Part shown: piece by piece, positions 36,709 through 44,475 of the stretch
How the letters are laid out: each line of letters begins with the position of its first letter
Position numbering within the stretch: the stretch's first letter is position 1
Assembly: GCF_003347665.1 (NCBI RefSeq)
Contig: NZ_QDGA01000008.1
Span: 85,565 to 149,564, forward strand
Reading direction: 5' to 3'
Source of the DNA: Microvirga calopogonii
GTDB lineage: Bacteria; Pseudomonadota; Alphaproteobacteria; Rhizobiales; Beijerinckiaceae
Length of the DNA: 64,000 bases
The notes under the pieces: model-generated
Database searches by the model: none
Told to the model about the DNA's origin: nothing
Seen by the model: the letters and a program-made list of their open reading frames with translations, nothing else
Program-made: the position numbers and the translations under genes

Positions 36709-37419
36709 ATGGCCAATAGCAAGAACGAAACCGGCAAGCCGAGCGGAGCTCAGTCGGGCACGACAGGAAACGTTTCTGCCGGAACGTCGGTGGGCAATAT
36801 CGGCGAGCCGCCGATGCCGCAGTCGCATGAGCAGCGGTCGACCCAAGGTTCCGGAGCTCAAGGCTCCGGCGCGACCGGCGGCAATCAGGCGTCGGGCCAG
36901 CAGAAGGGTCAATCCTCCCAGCAGAATGCGCAGTCTCAGGGCGAATCGATCACAGACAAGGCTCAGCAGGCTGCGGATCAGGCGCGGCAGAAGGCGGGAG
37001 AGGCCTATGAGGGTGCTTCCGACTGGGCACGCGACACCTATGAGCGTGCCTCTCACTGGGCCTCGGACACCTATGAAGGTCAGCGCCGTCGCATGAACCA
37101 GATGGGCGGGCGGTCAGCTCGCGCCTTCGGTAACGCCCGTGGTGGCGTCCAGAGCTACGTGTCCGAGAACCCGATGGTCGTCGGCCTTGTGGGCCTTGCC
37201 GCGGGCCTTCTTCTGGGCGCCCTGCTGCCGCGCACCCGTCGCGAGAACGAGATGTTCGGCGAATGGGCGGACGAGGTTCGTAACCAGGGGCTTCGCTATG
37301 CCCGCGATGCCGCCAACCGCGGCCGCGAGTATGTCGAGGATACCTTCAGCGGCGATGAAGCGCGCTTCAGCCGGCACGAGAGCGAGTTCAACGGTCAGCG
37401 CGATGCCAATCGCCATTGA
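36709..37419 (+). CDS. Hypothetical protein with amphipathic repeats and a glycine-zipper helix
   Basis: A 236-residue protein. Residues 1-85 are low-complexity Gly/Ser/Gln-rich; about 85-140 carries repeated units (WARDTYERASHWASDTYEG) like stress-related LEA or YqjD-type coiled segments; about 155-180 is a glycine-rich helix (VVGLVGLAAGLLLGALLP) as in DUF883; the tail is charged. AGGAG precedes the ATG at 36709; an upstream ATG at 36691 is less likely. It ends the four-gene cluster and is followed by a terminator. Confidence 0.78.
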   Translation: MANSKNETGKPSGAQSGTTGNVSAGTSVGNIGEPPMPQSHEQRSTQGSGAQGSGATGGNQASGQQKGQSSQQNAQSQGESITDKAQQAADQARQKAGEAYEGASDWARDTYERASHWASDTYEGQRRRMNQMGGRSARAFGNARGGVQSYVSENPMVVGLVGLAAGLLLGALLPRTRRENEMFGEWADEVRNQGLRYARDAANRGREYVEDTFSGDEARFSRHESEFNGQRDANRH

Positions 37420-37445
37420 TGCTTGATCGGTCGGACCGAAACGAG

Positions 37446-37472
37446 AAGCGCCGGCTTAGGCCGGCGTTTTTC
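37446..37472 (+). terminator. Rho-independent terminator of the membrane-stress cluster
   Basis: CGCCGGC (37449-37455), loop TTAG, GCCGGCG (37460-37466), then TTTTTC. Confidence 0.88.
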
Positions 37473-37851
37473 ATTGGCGCAGAAGATGCGTGAGACGTTG
37501 ATCTGACAGCTGATCAAGCGGGCGCGCAAAAATAACAACGGCCACGGCGAGATGATGTGCGTACATCCGGCATCATCATCTCGGCATCGTGACCGCTTCT
37601 GGCAGACGATTGTTCCGCCAGGTTGACATCGAGATAGGAATGAAGCCTCGGGTTTCAAGTGCCATATGGCACCTGCACTCGCGGAGTTTCGATTTCTTAA
37701 CCGTAATCCTCCAAAAAATCGGTTTGACGAAGTTCACGCTGGAACGAGCCGCTGTCGAACTTGTTGCTCTTGCACAAGGAAAAGATTTCCTATCGCCGAG
37801 TCTTCTGGGAGAGTTGTGATCCCGTCGAAGGATTGGGTGCTGGAGTTGGGT
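37473..37851. other. Less GC-rich control region of the first response regulator
   Basis: No gene is supported. The DNA is visibly less GC-rich than its surroundings. A perfect 14-bp palindrome, GTGCCATATGGCAC, lies at 37659-37672. A weak EcfG-like motif (GGAAC 37741-37745, 16 bp, TGTT 37762-37765) is 86 bp ahead of the next start. Confidence 0.5.
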
Positions 37852-38205
37852 ATGCGTATTCTGATCCTGGAAGACGATCCGTGGATTGCGACCGACCTGC
37901 AGGCGATCCTCGAGGCGGACGGGCACGAGATCGTCGATTCCTTAAGTTCCCTCGACGAAGCCTACCGGCATCTCGATGATGAGTTCGATTGCGCGCTGCT
38001 CGACATCGATGTGATCGGCGGCAAGAGTTTCGGCGTGGCGGAAGCTCTCGCCCAGCGGCGGATCCCTTTCGTCTTCGTATCGGCGTCCCAGCCCTCCGAC
38101 CTGCCTCAAGCCCTCCAGCAGGCGGCGTTCGTGGCAAAGCCTTTCGAGGAGCGGACGCTTCTCGAATCTGTCGATCATCTCTCCCTCAACCGCTTGCCTT
38201 GCTGA
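37852..38205 (+). CDS. Single-domain response regulator
   Basis: A 117-residue CheY-like receiver with no output domain. The acidic pocket is EDD (residues 7-9), the phosphorylation site is probably D51 (LLDIDV), and the conserved Lys is in AAFVAKPFEE. It could be a relay component or phosphate sink; the partner kinase is unknown. The ATG at 37852 begins the receiver fold directly. A uvsE gene follows 28 nt later. Confidence 0.87.
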   Translation: MRILILEDDPWIATDLQAILEADGHEIVDSLSSLDEAYRHLDDEFDCALLDIDVIGGKSFGVAEALAQRRIPFVFVSASQPSDLPQALQQAAFVAKPFEERTLLESVDHLSLNRLPC

Positions 38206-38233
38206 CGGCATCGCAGGAACCTGTCGCGACCTG

Positions 38234-39292
38234 ATGGCGTCATCTCCCGTCATGCAAGATTCCCGCTTCGGCTTCTGCTGCAAATACATCCCCGAGGACG
38301 GCGACGCCCAAACGGCGCGGGCGATGAACACGAGCACGGTCACGATGGCCTATCTCGGCCGCCTTGATCCGAAGGGCGCTTACGACAAGATCAGCGCCGT
38401 CGTGGCCCATAATCTCGAAGCGTTCCGACTGCAGATCGCCCATGTGGCGACGCGGCCGAAGATCGAGCGACTGCATCGCCTGTCGAGCGATCTTCTCCCC
38501 GGCTACACTCATGCCAGCTGCAAGGATATCTACCGCGATCCGGATCTGCGCCGCCTGATCGAAACAAGGCTTGCCGCCATGGGAGAGTTCGCGCGCGACA
38601 ACGATGTGCGGCTCAGCATGCATCCGGGCCAGTTCTGCGTCATCGCCTCCGCCAACCCATCCGCGGCCGCCAACGGGTTGGCGGAGTTCGAATACCATGT
38701 CGAGGTCATGGCGCTCATGGGATATGGCCAGGGGTGGCATCCCCATGGCGCGCACATCAACATTCATGGCGGCGCGAAAGCTCTCGGTGCGGAGGGGATT
38801 CGGGGCGGTCTCGCGCACCTGTCGCGCACGGCCCGCAACCTGATCACGATCGAGAACGACGAAGTCAGCTTCGGCCTCGACGATCTCCTGCCTCTCGCGG
38901 ACGACGTGCCGCTCGTTCTCGATCTCCATCATCACTGGATCATGAGCCGGGGCGAATACATCGAGCCGGAGGATCCCCGGATCGCGCGCATCGTCGACTC
39001 CTGGCGCGGCGTGCGTCCGGTGAGCCATGTCAGCGTCTCCCGGGAGGACCTGCTGCCCGATCCGGATACGGAAGCGCTTCCGGACTTTCAAGCTCTGGTT
39101 GCGGCCGGGATCAAGCCGAAGGACCTGCGGGCCCACTCGGACCTCATGTGGAACAGAGCGGTCAATGATCTCGTGATACGCCACCTGTCCTGGTCGGATT
39201 TCGAAATCGAGGCCAAGCTCAAGAACATCGCCTCGGAAGGCCTGTCTCACCATTTGGCGTTCCGGCAGGCGGCAGATGCCGAACGGACATAA
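38234..39292 (+). CDS. uvsE: UV damage endonuclease UvsE (UvdE family)
   Basis: A 352-residue TIM-barrel endonuclease of the alternative excision-repair pathway, which nicks 5' to UV photoproducts. Recognised features: GFCCKYIP near the N-terminus, RLSMHPGQFCVIASANP (the family's metal-site hallmark), HGAHINIHGG, LITIENDE, LVLDLHHHW and AHSDLMWN. Another possible start is the ATG at 38252. UvsE is uncommon in alphaproteobacteria; a response regulator lies on each side. Confidence 0.88.
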   Translation: MASSPVMQDSRFGFCCKYIPEDGDAQTARAMNTSTVTMAYLGRLDPKGAYDKISAVVAHNLEAFRLQIAHVATRPKIERLHRLSSDLLPGYTHASCKDIYRDPDLRRLIETRLAAMGEFARDNDVRLSMHPGQFCVIASANPSAAANGLAEFEYHVEVMALMGYGQGWHPHGAHINIHGGAKALGAEGIRGGLAHLSRTARNLITIENDEVSFGLDDLLPLADDVPLVLDLHHHWIMSRGEYIEPEDPRIARIVDSWRGVRPVSHVSVSREDLLPDPDTEALPDFQALVAAGIKPKDLRAHSDLMWNRAVNDLVIRHLSWSDFEIEAKLKNIASEGLSHHLAFRQAADAERT

Positions 39293-39316
39293 TATTTCGT
39301 TTCCCGGTGTTTTGCG

Positions 39317-39341
39317 GGAACCAAACCGATTTGGCAGCGTT
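39317..39341 (+). promoter_or_regulatory. EcfG-type general stress promoter
   Basis: GGAAC at 39317-39321, 16 bp, CGTT at 39338-39341, 32 nt ahead of the second response-regulator start. Confidence 0.85.
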
Positions 39342-39372
39342 GTCGGACATTGTGCAGTGAATCAAGAAGCCG

Positions 39373-39825
39373 ATGTCCGCCGATCCCTCCACGGTTCTCC
39401 TCGTCGAAGACGAACCTCTCATCCGCCTGTTCATCTCAGATCTGCTCGAGGATGCCGGCTTCAGGGTGGTCGAGGCTGCCAATGCCACGGAGGCGATCGT
39501 CCTGCTGGAGGCGGGGCTGCCGGTTAACGTTCTTCTGACGGACGTGGACATGCCTCAGGGGTGCAATGGCTTCGAACTCGCGCATCGGGTCCACCGTTCC
39601 TGGCCGGAGACCGAGATCCTCATCATGTCAGGCCGGCAATGGCCTTCAGAGGGCGATATCCCGCCGGGTGCCGCATTTCTTGCCAAGCCGTGCCCCAATG
39701 AGGCCATTGTGTCCCATGTGGCCTCCGCAGCGGAGCGAACCCGGCGCTTCGGCCATGTTGCCAAAAATCCACGACCGACGGTCGATCACGCGGGGAATAT
39801 CGTTCCCTTTCCGAAAAGCGCCTAA
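39373..39825 (+). CDS. Single-domain response regulator under stress-promoter control
   Basis: A 150-residue receiver. The acidic pair is E12-D13, the phospho-acceptor is D57 (LLTDVDMP), and the conserved Lys is in AAFLAKPCP. The C-terminal 30 residues (ERTRRFGHVAKNPRPTVDHA) are an extension, not a recognised output domain. A perfect EcfG promoter precedes it, so it may feed back on general-stress signalling (inference). Confidence 0.88.
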   Translation: MSADPSTVLLVEDEPLIRLFISDLLEDAGFRVVEAANATEAIVLLEAGLPVNVLLTDVDMPQGCNGFELAHRVHRSWPETEILIMSGRQWPSEGDIPPGAAFLAKPCPNEAIVSHVASAAERTRRFGHVAKNPRPTVDHAGNIVPFPKSA

Positions 39826-40009
39826 ATTCCTGAACTGCGGCTTGCTGCTGGCGCTGAGCGGACATAAGCTCTGCCGGAATTGACCTCCCGTCAGGGGGCT
39901 GGGCTCCGGCAATGCAGCCGAGGGGTCCGACCGAAGGCTGGTCAATGAGCTTTTCGGGCCTGGTTCAGGGCTGTCGACGAGCTTTCCCATACCATTCCCG
40001 GAGGAATAA

Positions 40010-40318
40010 ATGCCGACCAAGACTACAGACGGAAAAGCCAGTGCGAAGAAGGCTGCCACGAAGACCGAAGGCTCGAAGCCCAACGCTCTTCAGAAGCCCT
40101 TGCAGCCGTCCAAGGAACTGGCCGCCATCGTAGGCTCGGATCCGCTGCCGCGCGGTGAGGTCGTGAGCAAGATCTGGGATTACATCAAGAAGAACAACCT
40201 TCAGAATCCCGAGAACAAGCGCGAGATCCTGGCTGACGACAAGCTGCAGCCGATCTTCGGCAAGCCGAAGGTGACGATGTTCGAGATGAACAAGCATCTC
40301 GCCCAGCACCTGAAATAA
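40010..40318 (+). CDS. SWIB/MDM2 domain protein
   Basis: A 102-residue protein: a Lys/Ala/Thr-rich N-terminus (about 1-30), then a SWIB domain (LQPSKELAAIVGSDPLPRGE, KIWDYIKKNNLQNPENKREI, LQPIFGKPKVTMFEMNKHL). SWIB is best known from eukaryotic chromatin remodelling and Chlamydia; stand-alone copies in alphaproteobacteria have no settled role. A GGAGGAATAA ribosome site precedes the ATG. Confidence 0.9.
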   Translation: MPTKTTDGKASAKKAATKTEGSKPNALQKPLQPSKELAAIVGSDPLPRGEVVSKIWDYIKKNNLQNPENKREILADDKLQPIFGKPKVTMFEMNKHLAQHLK

Positions 40319-40339
40319 GCTTATCGCCGGTAAGCTCGA

Positions 40340-40957
40340 TCATGAATCCTGCCGCCACCGCGTGAGCGGCAGGATATCCGGCCTCTGGCCGGGCGCTTTT
40401 TTCCAGGGGTCCACCGCCCAGGCCGTGCCCGTCCGCTTCTCGGCGATCACGGCGGTGAAATGCGGGTAGCGCCCATCGAGGAAGAAACCACGCGATTCCG
40501 GATATAGCACCGCATGATGGGTCAGAAGCCCCTGTTCCTGCAGCACCAGGAGCACGCTCGTGGTATTCGCGGTCTCGTCCAGACAATCCATCTGACCATA
40601 GACGCCCGACATCTGGGGCGGTGAGCCCGGCGTATCGGGCCTGCCCCCGAGCGAAGTGGCGAGATAGGCCGTATAGGAGCGGATCACCTCGGCGAGAGCC
40701 TGGCGTTCCGCATCGGGCGAGCCCTGGTTGGCCCTGAGCGTTTCTTTTGCCCTGCTCAGCCATGCTCCATCGACCGAAATCGCCATTCTCCGCACGCAAC
40801 CATAGCCATGGCAGGCGATGATCCGGCTCCCCGACGGCCCCACATAGCCCTGCTGGTTGAACCAGCTTTGGGCGGGCAGGGACGCGGCCTCGGCCGACGA
40901 AGCCATGAACAACAGGAAGGGCAGGGATTTCAAAATGAGAAGTGGCGTCGCTCTCAT
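40340..40957 (-). CDS. Secreted protein with a putative transglutaminase-like Cys-His-Asp triad
   Basis: A 205-residue protein with a signal peptide (MRATPLLILKSLPFLLFMAS, cut after AEA). The mature part contains IIACHGYGC (a possible disulfide pair), then MDCLDETANTTS, YPHFTAVIAE and AWAVDPW. The Cys, His and Asp in this order and spacing resemble a papain/transglutaminase-type active site; this is inferred from the pattern, not from a recognised domain. It converges with the SWIB gene. Confidence 0.7.
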   Translation of the reverse strand: MRATPLLILKSLPFLLFMASSAEAASLPAQSWFNQQGYVGPSGSRIIACHGYGCVRRMAISVDGAWLSRAKETLRANQGSPDAERQALAEVIRSYTAYLATSLGGRPDTPGSPPQMSGVYGQMDCLDETANTTSVLLVLQEQGLLTHHAVLYPESRGFFLDGRYPHFTAVIAEKRTGTAWAVDPWKKAPGQRPDILPLTRWRQDS

Positions 40958-41067
40958 GATGAGTTTACCTATCCGCGAGAGGTTGCAGCTATCCTTGGCC
41001 ATATAGATCGGGCGGCTCATCCGCCCATAGGTCAAGCTTGCGAACCTGCCGCGACTCTGGAGTTCTC

Positions 41068-41931
41068 ATGTCCCGCATCGTCTTCCTGAACGGATCCTTC
41101 CTGCCGATCGAAGAGGCCAAGGTGCCTTTCATGGATCGAGGCTTTATGTTCGGGGACGGCGTCTATGAGGGCATCGGCATGCTCGACGGGCGCCTGATCG
41201 ACAACGAGGCGCATCTGGAGCGCCTGGAGCGTTCGCTCGCCGAGATCCGCATTCCCAACCCCTACACCAGGGCCGAGTGGACCCGCCTCCAGGAGGAACT
41301 CGCCCGCCGCAACGGCATGACCGAAGGCTTCATCTATTTCCAGGTGACCCGCGGGGTCGCCGAGCGGGATTTCTTCTTCCCTGACGATTCTAAGCCCACG
41401 GTGGCGATGTTCACCCAGGCCAAGTCCATCGCCGACGCACCCGCGGCCCGGACCGGGATTGCCGTCGTGACCGTGCCTGACCTGCGCTGGCAGCGGCGGG
41501 ACATCAAGTCGATCAACCTGCTCGCCCAGGTCCTTGCCAAGCAGGCGGCCAAGGAGGCGGGCGCCCAGGAGGCCTGGCTGGTGGAGGAGGGCTTCGTGAC
41601 GGAAGGGGGCTCGTCGAGCGCCTTCATCGTGACGAAGCAGGGCAGCATCGTCGTGCGCCCGCTCTCGAACGCCATCCTGCCCGGCATCACGCGCAAGTCC
41701 CTGCTCAGGCTCTCGCAGGAGGACGGGGTCGTCCTGGAGGAGCGCCGCTTCACGGTCGAGGAGGCCTATGATGCGGCCGAAGCCTTCATGACCAGCGCCT
41801 CGAACTTCGTTCTTCCCATCGTGTCCATCGACGGGCGTCCGGTTGCGGACGGCAAGCCCGGTCCGGTCACGAAGCGGCTGCGCGCGCTCTACCTGCAGAT
41901 GGCCGGCGCAAAGGCCATGGCGGCCGAATAG
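41068..41931 (+). CDS. D-amino-acid transaminase
   Basis: A 287-residue PLP enzyme of fold type IV. Features: MDRGFMFGDGVYEGIGMLDG at the N-terminus, the PLP lysine in DIKSINLLAQVLAKQ, and FVTEGGSSSAFIV for phosphate binding. The pattern fits D-alanine aminotransferase, which supplies D-Ala/D-Glu for peptidoglycan, better than branched-chain aminotransferase. The start at MSRIVFLNG (41068) is chosen over an in-frame ATG 30 nt upstream. Confidence 0.85.
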   Translation: MSRIVFLNGSFLPIEEAKVPFMDRGFMFGDGVYEGIGMLDGRLIDNEAHLERLERSLAEIRIPNPYTRAEWTRLQEELARRNGMTEGFIYFQVTRGVAERDFFFPDDSKPTVAMFTQAKSIADAPAARTGIAVVTVPDLRWQRRDIKSINLLAQVLAKQAAKEAGAQEAWLVEEGFVTEGGSSSAFIVTKQGSIVVRPLSNAILPGITRKSLLRLSQEDGVVLEERRFTVEEAYDAAEAFMTSASNFVLPIVSIDGRPVADGKPGPVTKRLRALYLQMAGAKAMAAE

Positions 41932-41938
41932 CTTTGCC

Positions 41939-41963
41939 GGAACCCGCTCCTGGGTCACCCGTT
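41939..41963 (+). promoter_or_regulatory. EcfG-type general stress promoter
   Basis: GGAAC at 41939-41943, 16 bp, CGTT at 41960-41963. It lies 22 nt ahead of the proline-rich secreted-protein gene and 8 nt past the transaminase stop. Confidence 0.85.
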
Positions 41964-41984
41964 GCCTTTCCAAAGGAGCGACCC

Positions 41985-42341
41985 ATGAAGCGTATGCTGG
42001 TCTTATCCACGATCCTGGCCGCCGGCTTCGGCACGGCGGCCCTGGCGCAGAATCCCGAGGTTCTGAAGCAGCAGGCCCCGAACATGCCTGCGCCGAGCCA
42101 GATGCCGGCCGAGAAGGTCGAACCCGACAGCAACCTCTCCGGTCAGAACAACGGCCCGGCCGAAACGGGGTCGACCAATACCCTCAGTGACAAGCTGGAG
42201 CGCTCCGACGGGGTGATCCGCCCGCCGGCGAACATCTCTCCCGACAACACCGTGCGTCCGCCGGTGCCGAATCCCGGAACCACGCCGGTGATCCCCCCGC
42301 CGGGCAGCCCCGGCGGCAATCAGCAGGTCGAACCCAAGTAA
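41985..42341 (+). CDS. Small proline/asparagine-rich secreted protein
   Basis: A 118-residue protein with a signal peptide (MKRMLVLSTILAAGFGTAAL, cleavage after AQ or ALA) and an otherwise low-complexity mature chain rich in Pro, Asn and Gly, without Cys. It is probably periplasmic and largely disordered. The function is unknown. AAAGGAG precedes the ATG and a perfect general-stress promoter sits just upstream, so it is likely a stress-induced envelope protein. Confidence 0.8.
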   Translation: MKRMLVLSTILAAGFGTAALAQNPEVLKQQAPNMPAPSQMPAEKVEPDSNLSGQNNGPAETGSTNTLSDKLERSDGVIRPPANISPDNTVRPPVPNPGTTPVIPPPGSPGGNQQVEPK

Positions 42342-42368
42342 TCCTGAAGCTTGATAGTGCTTAAGCCT

Positions 42369-42393
42369 GGCGGGGAAGGGCTACTTCCCCGCC
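42369..42393. terminator. Perfect 10-bp hairpin with a stop codon in its loop
   Basis: GGCGGGGAAG (42369-42378) pairs with CTTCCCCGCC (42384-42393); the 5-nt loop GGCTA contains the minus-strand stop codon of the coiled-coil gene. It lies between convergent genes and may act as a shared 3'-end signal, but no T-run follows on either strand. Confidence 0.45.
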
Positions 42394-43388
42394 GAACGGC
42401 GGCGCTTGCCTTCGCGGGAGCGGTTATTCTCCGGCGTCTTCCCGTTGCCTGAGTTGTTGTTGTCGCTCTTCATGATCTGAGCGGCGACTTCCGTGATCTG
42501 GCGGCGCAGCTCGTCGGTCTGGCTTCCCGAGCTTTCCAGGCCCGTCAGCCGGGTCTGGGCCTCGTCCCGCTCTCTTTCGATCTCACGGATCCGCTGCTCC
42601 AGGATCAGGCCGCGCTCCTGCTCGGCAGCAAGGCTCTTGGCCAGTTCGGCGAGGCGCAGGCGCTCGTCGGAGAGCTCGCTGTGGCGCTCGCCCAAGGCCC
42701 GTTCGAAGTCGTTGCCCCGGGCCGTCTGGGTCATCAGGCGGGTTTCAAGGTCCGAGATGGTGATGCGCTTGGTGTCGAGCTCGCTCAGGGAGGCCGTGAG
42801 GCGGCGCTGGGCGTCGGTGAAGTCCGTCTCCAGGCGGGCGACCTTGTCCTCCAGATGGAGAAGCTCGTTCTTGAGCTTCGCGCGTTCGGTCTGGGCGATG
42901 TCGAGTTCCATGCGGGTGTTGGAAAGCTCGTCCAGGGTTGCCCGGTGGGCGTTTTCGAGAGCCGTCAGAGTCTCGCGGGTGCCCGAGAGATAGGCCTGCG
43001 TCTGGGTCTGATCGGCCTCGGCGGCCGCGAGCCGGGTCTGCGTCTCCGCAAGCCGGGTCTCGAGTTCGGATACCGTGCGATCCCGCTCCGCGAGGGTGGC
43101 CTCCAGGGCCTCGATCCGGATGGCCCGCCGGCCGAGCTCTTCCATGCTCTCGTGCTTGGTCGCCAAGGCCTCCTCGGCCTTGCGCTCGATCCGCCGCTGC
43201 ATCACCGCGAATTCGGCCCGCAGGTGGTCCTTCTCGGCCGTCAGTTCCGAGATCGACATGGGAAACAGCGCCTCGGCCCTGCGGCGGGCGAGACGCTCCG
43301 CGCGGGCATTGACGGCGGGGATGATGAGAAGCGCGATGAGGGATGCTGCGACGAACCCCAGCGCAAAGATCATGATGCTTTCGATCAC
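42381..43388 (-). CDS. Membrane-anchored coiled-coil protein
   Basis: A 335-residue protein: an N-terminal membrane helix (about 4-27), then a nearly continuous heptad-rich coiled coil (about 28-300; e.g. LETRLAETQTRLAAAEADQ), then an Asn/Ser-rich, basic tail. No enzyme domain is recognised. It could be a structural or scaffolding protein of the inner membrane facing the cytosol (inference). The gene stands alone. Confidence 0.75.
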   Translation of the reverse strand: MIESIMIFALGFVAASLIALLIIPAVNARAERLARRRAEALFPMSISELTAEKDHLRAEFAVMQRRIERKAEEALATKHESMEELGRRAIRIEALEATLAERDRTVSELETRLAETQTRLAAAEADQTQTQAYLSGTRETLTALENAHRATLDELSNTRMELDIAQTERAKLKNELLHLEDKVARLETDFTDAQRRLTASLSELDTKRITISDLETRLMTQTARGNDFERALGERHSELSDERLRLAELAKSLAAEQERGLILEQRIREIERERDEAQTRLTGLESSGSQTDELRRQITEVAAQIMKSDNNNSGNGKTPENNRSREGKRRRSAGK

Positions 43389-43559
43389 GCGGACGCCAAC
43401 TCCAAAATGCTTGACCGTTAACGCTCAAGCACCTTGCCTTGTGCCTGCGCAGCTTTCCAGAGCGAGAATGCTCCAGACCGCCCGTTGTAGCGCATCCGAG
43501 GACGGTTTCCACTGGCGTCGCGGCAACTCGCCCCAGAGTTTAGTGAGCATTCCTCCCCA

Positions 43560-43648
43560 CGTCATCACCGGGCCTGCCCCGGTGATCCCGATTGTGTCGA
43601 GCGCGGCGCTCTTCCAATCGGATGGCCGGCACGAGGCCGGCCATGACG
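43560..43648. repeat. Family D palindromic repeat
   Basis: CGTCATCACCGGGCC, GGCCCGGTGAT-like inner arm, then GATGGCCGGC and GCCGGCCATGACG. A full copy of the element at 20047-20136. Confidence 0.85.
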
Positions 43649-43693
43649 TCGCAGGGACCTCGAGGTCCCATGAATTTCGTGTCCCTGGAGAGC

Positions 43694-44296
43694 CTAGAAG
43701 GGGTTCCAGGTCGGTTCCGGCGTGAACTTCAGGTAGCCGACATTGACGCCGAGGCGGGCTCCGACGCCCGCCCGGATCGGGACCACGATCATCTCGTCCG
43801 CCGCAACGGCCGTGACGCCAAAGCCGCCGATGAAATAGGCGGAGCCGTCGATGCCCACGAAACGCTTATAGAGGGCATCCGTAAAGGGCATGTTGTAGAC
43901 CAGCATCATGGTGCGGGCACCGTCGCCGCCCACATCGAAGCCGAGGGACGGCCCCTGCCAGAACACCTTGCGGTCACCGGCGTTGCGGGTGAAGAGCTTG
44001 CCCTCGCCGTAGCGCAATCCACCGAAGAACGCCCCGGAGGCTTCCTGGCCCAGGATGTAGCCGTTGGGTTCGCCCCAGCGCCGGATCGCCTCCTGCAGGG
44101 CGAGGGCGAGGCCGCGGGAGGCGGAGCCGAAGAACTGGTGGCCCGACTCGACCAGTTCGTTGGAATTGAAGGAGTTGGGTCCGCCGGGATTGCTCGCATA
44201 GGCGCGTTGAACGGTTTGAGCGGAGGCCGGCAGGGGCAGGGCGCCGACCAGAGCGGCGAAGGCCGCTGCCGCAAGAAAATTGGACCGGGAGCGCAT
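43694..44296 (-). CDS. eipA: Envelope integrity protein EipA (DUF1134)
   Basis: A 200-residue periplasmic protein with a signal peptide (MRSRSNFLAAAAFAALVGAL, cut after ASA). The mature part is the DUF1134 core: YILGQEASGAFFGGLRYGEG, FWQGPSLGFDVGGDGAR, GSAYFIGGFGVTAVAA, ending VGYLKFTPEPTWNPF. In Brucella, EipA is required for envelope integrity and virulence. Family placement is firm; function here is by homology. Confidence 0.92.
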   Translation of the reverse strand: MRSRSNFLAAAAFAALVGALPLPASAQTVQRAYASNPGGPNSFNSNELVESGHQFFGSASRGLALALQEAIRRWGEPNGYILGQEASGAFFGGLRYGEGKLFTRNAGDRKVFWQGPSLGFDVGGDGARTMMLVYNMPFTDALYKRFVGIDGSAYFIGGFGVTAVAADEMIVVPIRAGVGARLGVNVGYLKFTPEPTWNPF

Positions 44297-44402
44297 GGGC
44301 TATCTCCTCGCATGAGACAGGGGACAATCCGGCTCATAAGTCCGGAAAGCTGCTATCGAGGTTCGAACCTTAAGATCATCAACCCTAACAATCTCTGTAC
44401 GG

Positions 44403-44423
44403 CGTGCCTTTCGGGAAGGCACG
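44403..44423 (-). terminator. Hairpin downstream of cysQ
   Basis: CGTGCCTT (44403-44410) pairs with AAGGCACG (44416-44423), about 55 nt after the cysQ stop on the minus strand. It lacks a T-run, so its role as terminator is doubtful. Confidence 0.35.
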
Positions 44424-44475
44424 ATTCATCATCCGGGTCGAAAAACTCCCGGAAGGGCTGCGGGATGACGGGATT

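Noticed and set aside
38216..38240. EcfG promoter (GGAAC-N17-CGTC) at the uvsE start
   Set aside because: It has a mismatch and overlaps the start codon, so it could only serve a shortened protein.
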